Source: Nonomuraea glycinis
GTDB taxonomy: Bacteria; Actinomycetota; Actinomycetes; Streptosporangiales; Streptosporangiaceae
Assembly (NCBI RefSeq): GCF_014646515.1
Contig: NZ_BMNK01000002.1
Span: 393,988-457,987, forward strand
Length of the DNA: 64,000 nt
Direction: 5' to 3'
Shown here in pieces: positions 27,299 through 36,300 of this stretch. Each line of letters begins with the position of its first letter. Positions within the stretch are counted from its first letter, which is position 1. The position numbers and the translations under genes are program-made. A model generated the notes under the pieces. The model was not told the DNA's origin. It saw only the letters and a program-made list of their open reading frames with translations, and searched no databases.

Positions 27299-27844
27299 AT
27301 GGACACCAGGACACGACAGCGTTCCACCGCCGAGGAGCGCCGGGCCACGGTCATGCGCACGGCGATCAAGGCGTTCGCCGAGCGCGGCTATTACGGGACC
27401 TCGACGATGGACGTGGCCAAGGCCGCGGGCATCTCGCAGGGCTACCTGTACCGGCTGTTCAAGGACAAGGAGACGCTGTTCGCGGCCCTGGTGGACTACT
27501 GCTCGGACCGCCTTCGGGAGTCCGTGGCCGCCGCGGCGGCCACGGCGCGGAGCACCGATCCGGAGGCGGTCCTACGGGCGCTGACCGCCTCGTACGACGA
27601 GGTCATCGCCGACCGGGACGTGCTGATGATCCTCATGCACGCCCAGGGCTGCGCGGGTGAGCCGGTCATCGGCGAGGCGGTGCGCAGCTGCTACGCCAGG
27701 CAGGTCGAGTACATCCGCGCCGTCTCCGGCGCCTCCGACGAGCAGATCCGCCGCTACTTCGCGGACGCCCTGCTCAGCAATGTCGTGGTGGCGATCGACG
27801 CCGCCGCCGTCGACGCGCCCTGGGCGCGCACGCTGCGGGCCTAG
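27299..27844 (+). CDS. TetR family transcriptional regulator
   Basis: A 181-residue TetR protein. HTH at about residues 18-62: VMRTAIKAFAERGYYGTSTMDVAKAAGISQGYLYRLFKDKE in outline. The C-terminal ligand domain resembles the TetR_C_33 type (YDEVIADRDVLMILMHAQGC). It is probably translated from a leaderless transcript and probably represses both itself and the SnoaL-like gene through the shared GTCAACCGCTT element. Confidence 0.87.
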   Translation: MDTRTRQRSTAEERRATVMRTAIKAFAERGYYGTSTMDVAKAAGISQGYLYRLFKDKETLFAALVDYCSDRLRESVAAAAATARSTDPEAVLRALTASYDEVIADRDVLMILMHAQGCAGEPVIGEAVRSCYARQVEYIRAVSGASDEQIRRYFADALLSNVVVAIDAAAVDAPWARTLRA

Positions 27845-27874
27845 CAGCCGGTCCTTATGGGAGCAGTCAACCGC

Positions 27875-27958
27875 TTACTCTGGTCTCGGCGCGTGCAGCG
27901 CGGTCAACGCCTGGCCTTCGAGCAGGCGGAAGCCGCAGGATCCGGCGATCGCCACGGC
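27875..27958 (-). other. In-frame continuation of the SARP gene beyond its stop codon
   Basis: After the TAG at 27959-27961 the same frame continues for 27 codons to TAA at 27875-27877, reading AVAIAGSCGFRLLEGQALTA and then LHAPRPE. This matches the last TPR helix that SARP regulators of this size normally carry (pattern CGFRLLEGQAL). The coding character is intact, so the TAG looks like a single recent nonsense change, or a site read through at some rate. Confidence 0.65.
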
Positions 27959-30900
27959 CTACTCGGCGGTGTGGCTCGCCGAGGCCGGGTCGCCGGCGGA
28001 GAGCCGGACGGTGGCGAGGCCGGCCAGGGCCCGTGCCTCCACGAACGGGTAGGTGTCGTGCGCGATCGTCACGCACTGCTCGAACCAGTGGGCGGCGGCC
28101 GTCGTGTCGCCGAGCGCGAGGTACGCCTGCGCCGCGGTGGCCGCGGTCTGCGCCGTGGCCTTCCTGTCGTGGACCACGATCGCCATGTCGTGCGCGCGCC
28201 TGGCCAGCTCCAGTGCGGTGGCGGCGTCGCCGCGCTGCCGGTGCAACTGGCTCAGCTCGTCCAAGGTGGACAGCTCGCCGCGCAGGTTCGCCCCCTTGCG
28301 GTACGCCGCGAGCACGTCGGTGAGCAGCTCGGCGGCGCGCGCCTCCGCGCCGAGTTGACGTAAGGCGCTCGCCAGGTTGCCCCGGTTGGCCAGCGCCGAC
28401 GTCTCCCTGCCGGTCGCCACGTTGATCTCCAGCGCCGCGGTGAACAGCTCGGCGGCGTCCCGCAGCTCGCCCTGGCACAGTCGCAGCATCCCGAGCCCGT
28501 TGAGCGCGACCGCCCGTACGTGGCCGAGCCGGTCGTCCTCGGTCAGCTCCAGCGCGCGGTGCAGCCACTCCTCCGCGTCGGTGATCTTGCCGTGCTCCAG
28601 ATGGTGCCACCCGATGTGATGGGACAGGTACGCCGCGGCCGTCGTCCAGCCGGTGGTGGACGCGAGCCGTTCGCCGGCCAGGCAGTCGGACAGCGCCTCC
28701 TCGTCCCGGCCGACCGACCACAGCGCCTGGCCGCGGCTGATCAGCATCGCGGTCCGCGCGACGTCGTCGCCGGCTCTGACGGCCGCGTCCAGACCCGCCT
28801 CCGCCGCGGGCAGCCAGCCGTCGATGTGCCGGCGGATCAGGAAGTAGCCGCGGAGCTGGTCGGTGATCCGCCAGGACAGCGCGCGGTCGGCAGACCCGGC
28901 CGTGTGCCTGACGACGGCGACCAACGCGGGCAGCTCGGCGTCCAGCCAGGCGAGCGCGTCGGCCTCGGTGGCGAAGATCGCGTCCCGCTCCGCATGCGTG
29001 TCCAGCCGTACGAGCTGCGGGTACACCCACTCCATCGCGGCCGTCACCGCGTCGGTGTACCACGTGTACAGCCGGGAGCGCGCGCTCTCGCCCTCGGCGT
29101 CGTCGGCGAGCAGCCGCCGGGCGTACAGGCCCAGCAGGTCATGGAACCGGTAGCGGTCCGTCGCGTACTGCATCAGCATGTTCGCCTCGAGCAGGTCCTC
29201 CAGCACGCGGTCGGCGTCGGTCGCCGGCATCGCCAGCAGGACGCCGGTGGTGTCGGCGGCGAAGTCGTCACCGGGGTGCAGGCTGCACAGCCGGAACGCG
29301 CGCTGCGCCGCGGCGCTCAGGTCGGTGTAGCTGAGCTGGAAACTGGTGAGCACGCTGGACTCACCGGTGGACAGCTCGCTGAGCCGGCGGTTGTCGTCGT
29401 GCAGCCGGCGGGTCAGGTCGCCGATGGCCCACGCCTGCCGGGTGGCCAGCCGCGCGCTCGCGATGCGCAGCGCGAGCGGCAGCCGCGCGCACGCCTCGGC
29501 GAGCGCGCCGGCCGCGTCGGGATCGGCGTCGATCCGGTGCGATCCCGTGGTCGCGGCGATCAGCGCGATCGACTCCTCCGGGTCGAGCGGTTCGAGGTGC
29601 ACGACGCTCGCACCGGCGAGGCCGAGCACCCGGCGCCGGCTGGTCACGATCAAGTCGCTGCGGCCCGCTCCCGGCAGCAGCGGCCGGACCTGGTCGGCGT
29701 CATGCGCGTTGTCCAGCAGCACCAGCATCCGCCGATCGGCGAGCTCACTGCGGAACAGCGCGGCCGCCTCGGCCTCGTCGGTCCCGATCTGCCTGCTCGG
29801 CACGCCCAGCGCCCGCAGGAACCGGCCGAGCACCTGCATCGGCTCCGGCGGGGTCGCGGTGGCGCCGCGCAGGTCGGCGTAGAGCTGACCGTCGGGATAC
29901 TCCGCGCGCAACCGGTGCGCGGCGGCGAGCGCGAGAGCGGTCTTACCGACTCCGGCGATGCCGTCGATCATGACGATGCGGGGCGAGCTCGGTCCGGGCT
30001 CCTGGTCCGTCCTGGCGAGCACGGCCTCGATCCTGGCCATGTGATCCGCTCTGCCGACGAAGTCCGGCGGCGCGGCGGGCGCCTGCTGGATCGAGGTCCG
30101 TCCCCGCTTCCGCCGGGCGTGCCCCTCCTGCTGCCGGAGCACCGCGAGCTGGGCGGAGCGCAGCCGCTCACCGGGATCGATGCCGAGCTGGTCGGCGAGT
30201 GCGGACCGGATCCGGTCGTAGGCCGCGAGCGCCTCCGCCTGCCGGCCGCTCGCGGCCAGGGTCAGGATCAGCTCGGCGTGCAGCGGCTCGTCCAGCTCGC
30301 GCCGGTGCGCCAGCTCCCGCACCGGTATCAGCGCCCGTTCCGGCCGGCCGAGGTCGCGCGCCAGAGCGGCGAACGTCTGGACGGTGGTGGCGTACTCGCC
30401 GGCTATCGCGGTGTAGAGCGGGCTCGACGCCGGCCCCTCCGCGTCGATCTCGCCGCGCCACAGCGCGACGGCCTCGGCGAGCCGGCTCAACGCCTCCTCA
30501 GGAGTGCCGTACGCCGCCCGCGCGGTGAGATCGCGGAACGTCAGCAGGTCCAGCTGATCGGCGGTGACCGCGAGCCGGTAGCCGGACTGGCCGCCGAGCA
30601 GCACGCTGTCGGAGTCCAGCAGCCGCCGTAATCGGGCGACGTGCGTGTGCAGCAGGGCCACCGGGTTCTGGGTTTCGCCGTGTGGCCACAGGAGGTCGAT
30701 GAGCTCGTCCTGGCCGACCGCCGTACCGGCGCCGAGCGCGAGCCGCGCGAGCAGCGTGCGTTGCAGGTCGGAGCCGAGGGGCGCCTGGACGTCGCCGTGC
30801 CAGACCTCGATCGGACCGAGCACCCGGATGCGCAGCGGGCCGCCGCGGATCGGACCGGCCTCGGCGAGCTGTGCGCGGTGGGCCTCGGCGGCGGCGTGCA

Positions 30901-31102
30901 GGTGCTCGACGTCCGGCCCGCTCAGCCCGAGTGCGGTGGCGATGGCCTGGACCGACTCCCGCCTCGGGCTCCTCGTCCGGCCCTGCTCCAGATCGCGGAT
31001 CGCGCCCGCGCTCATGCCCGCCCGATCGGCGAGTTGCCGTTGCGTCACTCCGGCGCGGCGGCGATGGGCTCGAAGCAGCCCGCCGAAGCTTGTCTCCGTC
31101 AC
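27959..31102 (-). CDS. SARP/AfsR-type regulator: XRE HTH, OmpR-like wHTH, BTAD, NB-ARC, TPR
   Basis: A 1047-residue regulator. Order: XRE helix-turn-helix at 9-65 (AGVTQRQLADRAGMSAGAI), SARP winged helix at about 90-165 (LRIRVLGPIEVWHGD), bacterial transcriptional activation domain at about 170-315, NB-ARC ATPase with Walker A GIAGVGKT near 380 and Walker B LVLLDNAH near 462, then TPRs from about 690. AfsR-like proteins activate secondary-metabolite or developmental genes when ATP-bound. No biosynthetic cluster is adjacent. The protein ends at a TAG that cuts the last TPR helix. The XRE domain in front of the SARP domain is a known but minor variant. Confidence 0.9.
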   Translation of the reverse strand: MTETSFGGLLRAHRRRAGVTQRQLADRAGMSAGAIRDLEQGRTRSPRRESVQAIATALGLSGPDVEHLHAAAEAHRAQLAEAGPIRGGPLRIRVLGPIEVWHGDVQAPLGSDLQRTLLARLALGAGTAVGQDELIDLLWPHGETQNPVALLHTHVARLRRLLDSDSVLLGGQSGYRLAVTADQLDLLTFRDLTARAAYGTPEEALSRLAEAVALWRGEIDAEGPASSPLYTAIAGEYATTVQTFAALARDLGRPERALIPVRELAHRRELDEPLHAELILTLAASGRQAEALAAYDRIRSALADQLGIDPGERLRSAQLAVLRQQEGHARRKRGRTSIQQAPAAPPDFVGRADHMARIEAVLARTDQEPGPSSPRIVMIDGIAGVGKTALALAAAHRLRAEYPDGQLYADLRGATATPPEPMQVLGRFLRALGVPSRQIGTDEAEAAALFRSELADRRMLVLLDNAHDADQVRPLLPGAGRSDLIVTSRRRVLGLAGASVVHLEPLDPEESIALIAATTGSHRIDADPDAAGALAEACARLPLALRIASARLATRQAWAIGDLTRRLHDDNRRLSELSTGESSVLTSFQLSYTDLSAAAQRAFRLCSLHPGDDFAADTTGVLLAMPATDADRVLEDLLEANMLMQYATDRYRFHDLLGLYARRLLADDAEGESARSRLYTWYTDAVTAAMEWVYPQLVRLDTHAERDAIFATEADALAWLDAELPALVAVVRHTAGSADRALSWRITDQLRGYFLIRRHIDGWLPAAEAGLDAAVRAGDDVARTAMLISRGQALWSVGRDEEALSDCLAGERLASTTGWTTAAAYLSHHIGWHHLEHGKITDAEEWLHRALELTEDDRLGHVRAVALNGLGMLRLCQGELRDAAELFTAALEINVATGRETSALANRGNLASALRQLGAEARAAELLTDVLAAYRKGANLRGELSTLDELSQLHRQRGDAATALELARRAHDMAIVVHDRKATAQTAATAAQAYLALGDTTAAAHWFEQCVTIAHDTYPFVEARALAGLATVRLSAGDPASASHTAE

Positions 31103-31185
31103 TCGTGCCTACACCGAGTGATCAGACTGGTGATCCACGACCTTCGGGGCACTGCCCGATCTTAGGTCAGGAAGACGCCAAGGCC

Positions 31186-31209
31186 CAGAGTGCCGGCAGG
31201 AGCACTCTG
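31186..31209 (-). terminator. Hairpin downstream of the NlpC/P60 gene
   Basis: CAGAGTG (31186-31192) and CACTCTG (31203-31209) form a 7-bp stem with a 10-base loop, about 60 bases past the stop of the NlpC/P60 gene. There is no U-tract, as is common in actinomycetes. The rest of 31103-31270 holds the SARP promoter region, where CACTC and GAGTG (31100-31120) form a weaker dyad. Confidence 0.35.
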
Positions 31210-31270
31210 AGCCCGGGTTCTGTGGATGTGGCGCCGGCCTACTCGGTTGCCCGGGCGTCCAGCGGCGAGG

Positions 31271-32164
31271 TCATCCGCTGGGGACGGTCGCGACACCGAG
31301 GATGCGGAAGGCCGCGACGCGGACGTTGCGGAGGCTGCCTTCGGGATGGACCGAGACCTTGGTGCCCGGTTCGAGGGCGTCTAGGACATTGCCGTCTCCC
31401 TCCCAGAAGGAGACATGGCCGACGGCTTCGTCGGTCGTCTTGTAGAAGATCAGGTCACCGACCTTCAGGTCCGCGTAGTCGACCGACTTGGCGTAGAACT
31501 TCGCCGGGGACTGGTGGTCGTTGGCCCATCTCCACATGTCGACGGCACGGCGGACCGGCCAGCCGGGGAAGTTGCCGATGGGGTTGTAGGAGGTGTAGAC
31601 CAGCCCCGAGCAGTCGTAGCCGGGGCGCTCCGGGGTGCCCTCGCCGCCGAGGACGTAGTCCACGCCCCGCTTGGCCATGGCGTTCTTGTGGCCGATCATG
31701 CTCCAGTTGTAGATCTCCCGCACCTCGGTGCAGTTGGTCCCCTGGGCGGTCGTCCCGTTCTGCACCTGCACCCTGAGGTGGTTGATGTTGGGGATGGAGG
31801 TGGGGTTCCAGTCGGACTTGAGGCCCACGTCATGGGTGCCGTTGCCGCTGTTGAGGATGAAGAAGGTGTCGCCGCCGGGGAACTGGAAGGGCGCCGCGTC
31901 GTGGCCGGCGTCGTGGGCCTGGATCCGCAGCACCGGAGAGTAGTCGCTCGCCGTGCCGGTGTCGTCGACCCGCCAGCGGACGGTCACCTTGTCCCCGGCT
32001 TTCCAGTCGACCTGGATGAAGGCCCTGGCACCCGGGCATTCGACGGTGAGCGTGCCGCTCGGGTTGCTCAGACCGTCGGCGGACGCCGGCGGCGCGGACG
32101 CGAAGACGGCACTGGAGACCGCGACGGCGAAGGTCACGAGCGACGTCATGATTCTGGGCTTCAC
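31271..32164 (-). CDS. Secreted NlpC/P60-family peptidoglycan endopeptidase
   Basis: A 297-residue exported protein. Signal peptide to about residue 29 (ending PPASADG). A beta-rich region at about 35-155 is unusual for the family and may be a substrate- or wall-binding domain. The NlpC/P60 core follows: YVLGGEGTPERPGYDCSGLVY contains the catalytic Cys, DLKVGDLIFYK precedes the conserved VGHVSFWEGDG, whose His completes the dyad. It would cut stem peptides in peptidoglycan. No ydaO riboswitch is seen upstream, unlike the carboxypeptidase. It is transcribed alone or after the Ig-like protein. Confidence 0.85.
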   Translation of the reverse strand: MKPRIMTSLVTFAVAVSSAVFASAPPASADGLSNPSGTLTVECPGARAFIQVDWKAGDKVTVRWRVDDTGTASDYSPVLRIQAHDAGHDAAPFQFPGGDTFFILNSGNGTHDVGLKSDWNPTSIPNINHLRVQVQNGTTAQGTNCTEVREIYNWSMIGHKNAMAKRGVDYVLGGEGTPERPGYDCSGLVYTSYNPIGNFPGWPVRRAVDMWRWANDHQSPAKFYAKSVDYADLKVGDLIFYKTTDEAVGHVSFWEGDGNVLDALEPGTKVSVHPEGSLRNVRVAAFRILGVATVPSG

Positions 32165-32342
32165 GTGCTTCCTTTCATGGCGGAGATGCCCTGCACCGTG
32201 GATCCCCGGTACGGGTCAGGTGCGGCTTGGTGAGAACGCTAAGAAGAGCCGCTGGCACGGCGCTGTCCGTACTCCGCCCGTACCGCCGCAGTACGCCACC
32301 CGTACCGGGCACGCGTCCGGCAGGGGGAAAAGGGACCGGTTC

Positions 32343-33308
32343 TCAGTTCGTCACGGTCACCTTGCGCTCGGGGTCGGACCGCCCGGCGTTGAAACTGTCC
32401 TGCTTACGGAAGATCACCCGTCGCCCTCCCGACGCCTGGGCGCGTTCCTTGATCGTGTATCCCCCGTTGCGGTCGGTCGTGTCGCCGGCCTGATTCGCGC
32501 CGTTCACCTGCAGCGTCACCGCGCGACCGCTGCCGAGTTTGCGCCAGCCGGTTCCGGACCAGTAATGGACGGTGCCGCCGTGCCTGACCGTCTTTCCTCT
32601 GCGCACCTTCGCCGGGTTCCGGCCGTGGGTCAGCTTGACGTCGCCCTCGCTGTGCGGGGCCGTCGAGGCGACCTCAGGGCCCCGGAAGGCGAGAAAGGCA
32701 GCGGTCCCCGGAAATTCCGCTCGCCAGAGTCCCGATTCCACCGCGGTGGCGGTGGCGGCGAAAAAGCCGCCTTCGCCGGTCTTGGTCTCTGTGATGACCC
32801 GCCAGGCGAATTCGTCCTCGGCCCGGAAGGACAGCAGGATGAGCTGTCCGTCGGGCAGTCCTGTCCACTCGTCCCGTCCGGCCGATCGTTCCAGCCGGCC
32901 GCCGAACGACAGCGGCTCGCCGGGCTCGGCGGGCTCGGGTTGGACGGTGAAGTCCCGGATGCGGGTCTCGACGGTCTCGGCGCGGTCGGTGACGTCGAAG
33001 GCCGTCTCGGCGGTGTCGTCCTCGACCCGGACGCCGGCCCGCCACCTCCCGGCGCCGGCGTCGATCGTGGTCTCGGCCCGCCACTCCTGCTGGAAGACGC
33101 TCTCGCCCACCCGGGCGAACCTCAGCCTGAGGGCCTCACCACCAGGGCCATAGAGGACGCCGGTGACGGTGCTCCTGGGGCCGGTCTGGCTGGTCACGAC
33201 GGTGATCGTGCAGGGCTCGCCGAGGAGCGCCGTGGGCGGGTCCACCTCGATGGACTCGATCTGGGCGTAGTAGCCGTCTCTCCGGAGCAGCCGGTCAAGG
33301 AACCTCAT
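32343..33308 (-). CDS. Ig-like beta-rich protein coupled to the kinase-WD40 gene
   Basis: A 321-residue protein with no signal peptide or membrane segment. It has at least two beta-sandwich-like segments (ESIEVDPPTALLGEPCTITV and TRIRDFTVQPEPAEPGEPLSFGG begin similarly, suggesting a duplicated domain), then a C-terminal segment rich in aromatic and Gly residues (VHYWSGTGWRKLGSGRAVTL). I recognise no family. It starts 3 bases after the kinase gene ends, so the two are an operon; it is a plausible partner or substrate of that kinase. Confidence 0.65.
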   Translation of the reverse strand: MRFLDRLLRRDGYYAQIESIEVDPPTALLGEPCTITVVTSQTGPRSTVTGVLYGPGGEALRLRFARVGESVFQQEWRAETTIDAGAGRWRAGVRVEDDTAETAFDVTDRAETVETRIRDFTVQPEPAEPGEPLSFGGRLERSAGRDEWTGLPDGQLILLSFRAEDEFAWRVITETKTGEGGFFAATATAVESGLWRAEFPGTAAFLAFRGPEVASTAPHSEGDVKLTHGRNPAKVRRGKTVRHGGTVHYWSGTGWRKLGSGRAVTLQVNGANQAGDTTDRNGGYTIKERAQASGGRRVIFRKQDSFNAGRSDPERKVTVTN

Positions 33309-33311
33309 GGC

Positions 33312-36300
33312 TCAGCAGACCTCTCTGAACGGGATCTCGGGGATGTACCTCTGCCACGCCGCCCGGTCGAGCGACGCATGGGTACGCGCGCAGACCGCGT
33401 GCACGGCCGGCCCGGGGTCGATGGGGTAGGACTGGACGGTGCCGTCCGCGCCCACGCTGCGCAGCCAGTGGCCGTCATCGGTGTAGGCCAGGGCGAGAAC
33501 CTCGTCGACGTGCGCCCGGTAGGAGTCGCCGACGGGGACCAGGCGGCCGGTGTCCCACAGGCGCACCGCGCCACCGGCGCCGCCCGTCGCCAGCAGGTTC
33601 CCTCCGGGGTCGAAGGCCAGCGCGACGACGCTGTCGAACTCGGCGGGATCCGGCCACAGCCGGCCCTGGGACGTGCCGCCGGAGGCGTTCCACAGATCGA
33701 CGCCGAACTGGTGGAACCCGGTGGCGACCCGGGACCCCGCGTACGCGATGGACCGGACCCCGTCGCGGCTGCCGCCGAAGGGCTTGTCCACGACGGCGTC
33801 GCCGCGCAGGTCCACCAGGGCACTGTCCAGGCCCCCGATGGCCAGCGCGCCGCCGTCAGGGCGGAAGGCCATGGCCCGGTCGCCGTCGCCGGGCAGGGTG
33901 CGGAGCCGGGTCCGGCTCGCGACGTCCCACAACTCGGCCGGCCCCTCGTCGGGCGAGGCGGCGAGCGTGCGCCCGTCGGGACTGAACACCAGGCCGTCCA
34001 CCGAGTCGCCGTGGGCCAGGCGCACGGTCGCGGCGGCGGCGCGGCGGCCGACGTCCCACAACGTCACCTGCCGCGAGTGGGCGGCACCGGCCGCCAGCCA
34101 CCGGCCGTCCGGGCTGAAGGCCAGCACGGCCGAGGAAGGCCCGCCGCGCAGCGGGCCGAGCGCCCGCCGGCGGGCCACGTCCCACAGCACCAGCCCGCCC
34201 TCGCCCTCGACGGCGGCGATCCGCGCGCCCGGCCCGAACGCCGCCCCCGCCACGGCCCGGGCCACCTTCAGCGGCCGCAGGTCGTGCCCCAGGTCCAGGG
34301 TGACCACGGACCCGCGCCCGGTCAAGTAGACGATCCTGGTGCGGTCGCGGCTGAGCCGCGCCAAGGGCTTGCTCATCGTGTCGGCCAGCTTGTACGACAG
34401 CAGGGGAGCGGTGCCGGGCACTTCCCATACGCCCAGGCTCGCCCGGTCCGAGGCCACCAGCATCGTGCCGTCCCGGCTGTAGGACATCCAGCGCGCCGTC
34501 ATCCCCTCGGCCTGGAGCCCCGGCCGGAACCGGCCCGCGGCCAGGTCCCAGACGCGCACCGCGCCGTCCACGCTCAGCGAGACGGTGCCCGCCGAGCCGA
34601 AGGCCACCCCGTCGGCCCGCCCGCCGTTCGGCTCACGCAGGCGCCGCCGGGCCCGTAAGTCCCAGAGCTGGTAACGGCGGTCGCTGGACACCAGCGCCGC
34701 CAGCCGGCCGTCCGGGGAGATCACCACGTTGTCCGCCAGGTCGTCGCGCACCCGGACCAGCGGCTTGCCGCCGGCGGCGGGCCAGACCCCGACGAGATCT
34801 CCGGTGTTCACGCCCAGCAGCCGGTCGTCGGCGCTGAACACCAGGTCGATCGCCTGCTGCCGGAGGAGTTCGGTGGTGCGCCCGGTGGCCAGGTCGAGCA
34901 CCCGGACGCCGTCGGCCCCGCTCACCGCCACCCGGCTCCGGTCATGGCTCAGCGCGATCGTCCGTACCCCCTGACCGAGGCCGCCGAGGTCGCGCAGCAC
35001 GGCGCCGGTGGCCAGGTCCCGCAGCACGAGCCGGCCCTTGTCGGCCACGGCCTCGGCCTCGCCGTCGGCGCTCAGGTCGAACACCGCGTCGGCGCTGGTC
35101 AGAGGCGGTGACACCACGCTCACCTCCTTCTGCGCGAGCGAGCTGTACAGAGCCGCTCTCCCCTCGTCCACCGGCGAGACGCGCCAGGCGGCGACGCTCA
35201 GCGACCTCGCGAGCTCCGGCTGGGACGTGCGCAGCTCCTCCGCCAGCACGGCCGTCCTGCGGGCGATGGCCGTGTCACGTTCCCGCACGGCCGCGACCCG
35301 CTGATCGACGGCGACGCCCGCGGCGGCGACCGCCACGGCGAGCAGGACGGCCAGCACCGTGCTGACCTGACGGCGGCGGCGGGCGCGGACCCGGCTCAGG
35401 GCCAGTCCGGCGGCGAGGAAGGCGTTCTCGACCAGGTTCAGCGTGGCGTGGTGGCGGCCGGTCGCGGCCCAGCTGAGCGCCGCCTCCAAGGCGGTGCCCT
35501 GGTAGAGGTCGACCGGGCGGCGGCCGTGCTCGTCCCAGCGCTGCGCGGCCTCGCCCAACCGGCGATGGATCAGCAGCCCGTCGCGGTCGGCGTCGATCCA
35601 CTCCCGCATCCGCGGCCAGGCCCGTAGGAGCGCGGCGTTGGCGAGCGACAGCGTGTCGCCGTCACGCGCGACCAGCTCGGCGCGGGCGAAGCCGGCCAGC
35701 ACCCGGTCCGCGTCCGCCGGGGAGATGACGCCGTCCTCCAGCTCCTGCGTGCGCACCTTCCTGAGCATGTCCTCCGCACCCTCGCCGGGCATGACCATCC
35801 GGAGCATGATCTGCGGCACCAGCGCCTGATCCTCCGAACGCAGCCGCTGGTAGATCCCCTCGGCGACCGACTCCAGCGGGGGCGGCGTCAGCTCGGCGGG
35901 CGGGCGTACCGACCCGGCCGCCCGGCTGCCCTCGGCCAGCAGCGCCTGTACCTCGGCGAGCTCGCCGAGCTCGCCGAGGTCGCCGACCAGGCCGAGCAGG
36001 AGCGCGCGGGCGGTCGGCCGGGCCTCGGGATCCTTCGCCATGGTCGTGGCCACGAGCGAGCGGAGCGGCTCCTCCAGCATCGACACGTCGGGGTCGGCGG
36101 CGAGGATCTGATGGAACAGCGCCGCCAGGTTCTCGCCGGTGAACGGATCGCGTCCGGTCGCCGCGAACAGCATGACCGCTCCCCACGCCCACACGTCCAC
36201 CGGCGGGCCCGCGCGCATGCCGACGACGCTCTCCGGCGCCATGAACGCGGGCGTGCCCGCCCCCTGACCCGTCGGCGTGAGCGACATCTCGGAGGTCCTG

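Noticed and set aside
28520..30631. Long plus-strand reading frame of about 700 codons opposite the SARP gene
   Set aside because: It is the GC-skewed shadow of the minus-strand SARP gene, whose domains are unmistakable; the plus-strand translation is low-complexity Arg/Gly/Pro/Val-rich sequence.
32165..32342. Second c-di-AMP riboswitch upstream of the NlpC/P60 gene
   Set aside because: I looked for the conserved ydaO blocks on the minus strand and found none; only GC-rich sequence is present.
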